Shown here in pieces: positions 5,020 to 6,574 of a stretch of DNA of 6,574 bases. The notes beneath the pieces were generated by a model. That model had not been told where the DNA came from. It ran no database searches and worked only from the letters and a program-made list of their open reading frames with translations. Origin of the DNA: Lachnospiraceae bacterium (GTDB taxonomy: Bacteria > Bacillota_A > Clostridia > Lachnospirales > Lachnospiraceae); contig JAGDDC010000100.1 of the NCBI GenBank assembly GCA_017958245.1, forward strand, positions 1-6,574. Reading direction: 5' to 3'. The position numbers and the translations under genes were made by a program. Positions within the stretch are counted from its first letter, which is position 1. Each line of letters begins with the position of its first letter.

Positions 5020-6345
5020 TTGGATTCCGGCGACGCCGTGCGAATAGTCATACTTGTTTTTCTGCTTGTGTTATCCGCTTTCTTTTCGTCTGCAGAGACA
5101 GCTCTCACCGCAGTCAACAAGCTCAAGGTGAGATCGCTTGCGAGCGAAGGGAACAAGCGCGCCATTCTGGTCGGCAGGCTCATAGAGGATTCCTCCAAGG
5201 TGCTTTCGACCATACTCATAGGCAACAACATCGTCAACCTCTCCGCCTCCGCGCTGACGACAGCCATAGCGCTCAGCCACGGGAGCGGTCTTGTCGTGAG
5301 CATCGCGACCGGCGCTCTGACTTTGCTCATCATCATTTTCGGTGAGATCGCGCCCAAGACGCTTGCCTCACTCCATCCCGAAAAGCTGAGCTTCTCATAC
5401 GCCCCTCTTATCAGAGCGATCTGTGTGATCCTCACACCCATAGTCTTCATCATAAACCTTCTCGCAAGAGGCATCTTAAGGCTGTTTGGCGTGAAGAAAG
5501 CAGACAAGGACCACGTGACCGAAGGGGAGCTTCGCACCATGGTCGAGGTAAGTCACGAGGACGGTGTCATAGAGAGTGAGGAGCGCGAGATGATCACAAA
5601 CGTGGTTGACTTTGGCGACGCACTCGCGAAGGATGTCATGGTCCCCCGTATAGATGTGTCTTTTGCGGAGGAAGGCATGTCCTACAACGACCTGCTCGAG
5701 GCCTTCAAGCGAGACAAGTACTCCAGAATGCCCGTATACAGTGAGAGCAAGGACAACGTGACCGGCATCATCAATCTGAAGGACGTCTTCTTAAACTGCA
5801 CCGACAAGAGAAGATTCAACATAAAAAACTATATGCGCGAGCCCTTCTTCACCTATGAATTCAAGAAGACTTCCGAGCTTCTTGCGCAAATGAGGGAAGC
5901 GCACATCTCGATAGCGATCGTGCTCGATGAATACGGTGTGACCTCGGGTCTCATCACTCTCGAGGATCTCCTCGAGGAGATCGTGGGCGAGATCAGAGAC
6001 GAGTACGACAACGACGAGCAGGACGTCATCCGCAAGATTTCGGACGAAGAATACGAGACCGACGGCACTGCGAAGCTCGACGACATAAACGATTATTTCG
6101 GACTCAAGCTCGAGTCCGATGACTATGATTCGATCGCAGGCCACATCATACACAAGCTCGGGCATTTGCCGGAGGTGGGCGAGAGCATCTCGATACCCCT
6201 CGGGGATGAGAGCGAGGAAGAACACGAAGCTCCCGCAGACGACGAAGCCCCCGCAGACGAGGATTCGCCTTCAAAGCAGATCGTGTTCACCGTGGACAAA
6301 GTCGACAAGAACCGCATCGATCTGGTGCGGATCAGGATCGCATAG
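5020..6345 (+). CDS. CNNM/CorC-family magnesium transport protein (DUF21, CBS pair, CorC_HlyC)
   Basis: A membrane protein of the CNNM/CorB-CorC (hemolysin C-like) family, linked to Mg2+ efflux and resistance in bacteria and archaea. From the TTG start it has 441 residues, a normal length. The DUF21 membrane domain (about 6-155) has AFFSSAETALTAVNKLK (20-36), STILIGNNIVNLSAS (63-77) and FGEIAPKTLA (107-116), all hallmarks of the family. An acidic helical segment follows (GVIESEEREMI, 182-192). Next is a CBS pair: DVMVPRIDV at 205-213 opens the first domain, and VLDEYGVTSGLITLEDLLEE at 301-320 lies in the second. The CorC_HlyC domain ends the protein (about 345-441). An acidic EAPADD/EAPADE insertion sits at about 395-416. 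The protein start is set by the promoter at 4958-4986 and the RBS, since the same frame stays open further upstream. It is monocistronic, with a terminator 24 nt after the stop, and divergent from mgtE. The transport direction is not visible from sequence. Confidence 0.92.
   Translation: MDSGDAVRIVILVFLLVLSAFFSSAETALTAVNKLKVRSLASEGNKRAILVGRLIEDSSKVLSTILIGNNIVNLSASALTTAIALSHGSGLVVSIATGALTLLIIIFGEIAPKTLASLHPEKLSFSYAPLIRAICVILTPIVFIINLLARGILRLFGVKKADKDHVTEGELRTMVEVSHEDGVIESEEREMITNVVDFGDALAKDVMVPRIDVSFAEEGMSYNDLLEAFKRDKYSRMPVYSESKDNVTGIINLKDVFLNCTDKRRFNIKNYMREPFFTYEFKKTSELLAQMREAHISIAIVLDEYGVTSGLITLEDLLEEIVGEIRDEYDNDEQDVIRKISDEEYETDGTAKLDDINDYFGLKLESDDYDSIAGHIIHKLGHLPEVGESISIPLGDESEEEHEAPADDEAPADEDSPSKQIVFTVDKVDKNRIDLVRIRIA
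6226..6261 (+). repeat. Two tandem 18-bp copies encoding EAPADD/EAPADE
   Basis: Units 6226-6243 and 6244-6261 differ at two bases (GCT/GCC, and GAC/GAG at the end). They lie in frame within the CorC_HlyC domain, in a loop that is short in most family members, and probably arose by a recent in-frame duplication. Confidence 0.7.
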
Positions 6346-6362
6346 ACGAACTTAAAAAGCGC

Positions 6363-6408
6363 AAAAAAAGAGCATCATGAGTACGATCCTCATGGTGCTC
6401 TCTTTTAC
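6363..6408. terminator. Bidirectional intrinsic terminator between convergent genes
   Basis: GAGCATCATGAG (6370-6381), loop TACGATC, CTCATGGTGCTC (6389-6400) make a 12-bp stem. On the plus strand the one non-Watson-Crick pair is a G-U, and TCTTTTACTT follows. On the minus strand the same position is a C-A mismatch, but a run of seven T follows (complement of 6363-6369). It ends the CNNM/CorC gene and probably also the gene coming from the right. Confidence 0.85.
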
Positions 6409-6418
6409 TTATACCGGT

Positions 6419-6574
6419 CTATCTTCTGTTGTGCTTGCTCTTCTTCTTGTGCTTGTCGCGCCTCTCATGGGGCGGGATCTCGTCATCTTCCTCCTCGACC
6501 CTCTTGCTCGCGAAGAAAACAAAGTTGTCGATCGCCTCCAGGATATCTTTAAACTCTTCCCTCGGAGCTTCCTC
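6419..6574 (-). CDS. C-terminal 51 residues of an unrecognised protein with a Lys/Arg/His-rich tail
   Basis: The frame is open from base 6574 to TAG at 6421-6419; the start lies beyond the right edge. The visible part begins EEAPREEFKDILEAIDNFVF, probably a helix, then runs through an acidic stretch (VEEEDDEIPP) into a very basic end (HERRDKHKKKSKHNRR). Such tails occur on nucleic-acid-binding proteins, but I cannot name the family from this fragment. It is real rather than chance because it ends just before the terminator at 6363-6408, which has a good T-run in this direction, and its amino-acid composition is coherent. Confidence 0.65.
   Translation of the reverse strand, partial: EEAPREEFKDILEAIDNFVFFASKRVEEEDDEIPPHERRDKHKKKSKHNRR

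Noticed and set aside
4995..5540. Minus-strand open frame of 181 codons inside the CNNM/CorC gene
   Set aside because: It is fully antisense to conserved DUF21 motifs and has no RBS or family resemblance.

Overview
The window looks like ordinary chromosome from a Firmicute, most likely a Clostridia-type anaerobe. The reasons are near-perfect Shine-Dalgarno sites (AAGGAGG type), frequent AGA/AGG arginine and ATA isoleucine codons at moderate GC, an MgtE of the kind common in Clostridia, and a DUF234-type ATPase of the sort scattered through anaerobes. This lineage call is by eye; no marker was searched. I see no tRNA, rRNA, insertion sequence or CRISPR array.

Layout. Reading leftward (minus strand) from about position 4900 is a probable operon: a 39-codon leader ORF, mgtE (magnesium channel), argS (arginyl-tRNA synthetase), a AAA/DUF234 ATPase, and the start of a small secreted protein that runs off the left edge. 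The gaps after mgtE are 27, 69 and 45 nt, and none holds a convincing minus-strand terminator. Reading rightward from a perfect sigma-A promoter (TTGACA, 17 nt, TATAAT) is a single gene for a CNNM/CorC-type membrane protein, DUF21 plus two CBS domains plus CorC_HlyC. It ends at a strong hairpin terminator that also suits the convergent gene entering from the right edge, of which only the lysine-rich C-terminus is present.

How it works together. The centre (about 4740-5020) is the most interesting part. Two unrelated magnesium-transport families, both with CBS sensor domains, are transcribed back to back from promoters whose -35 boxes lie 16 nt apart, with CTTG/CAAG half-sites overlapping the mgtE -35 box. 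The mgtE transcript appears to carry a leader of about 110 nt. In it, a short ORF with a 10-base perfect Shine-Dalgarno overlaps the mgtE start, and a 12-bp stem buries the short ORF's start codon. I do not recognise this as the M-box magnesium riboswitch. It is a candidate undescribed control element for magnesium uptake. The function of the leader is inference; the ORF, stem and promoter matches are read directly from the sequence.
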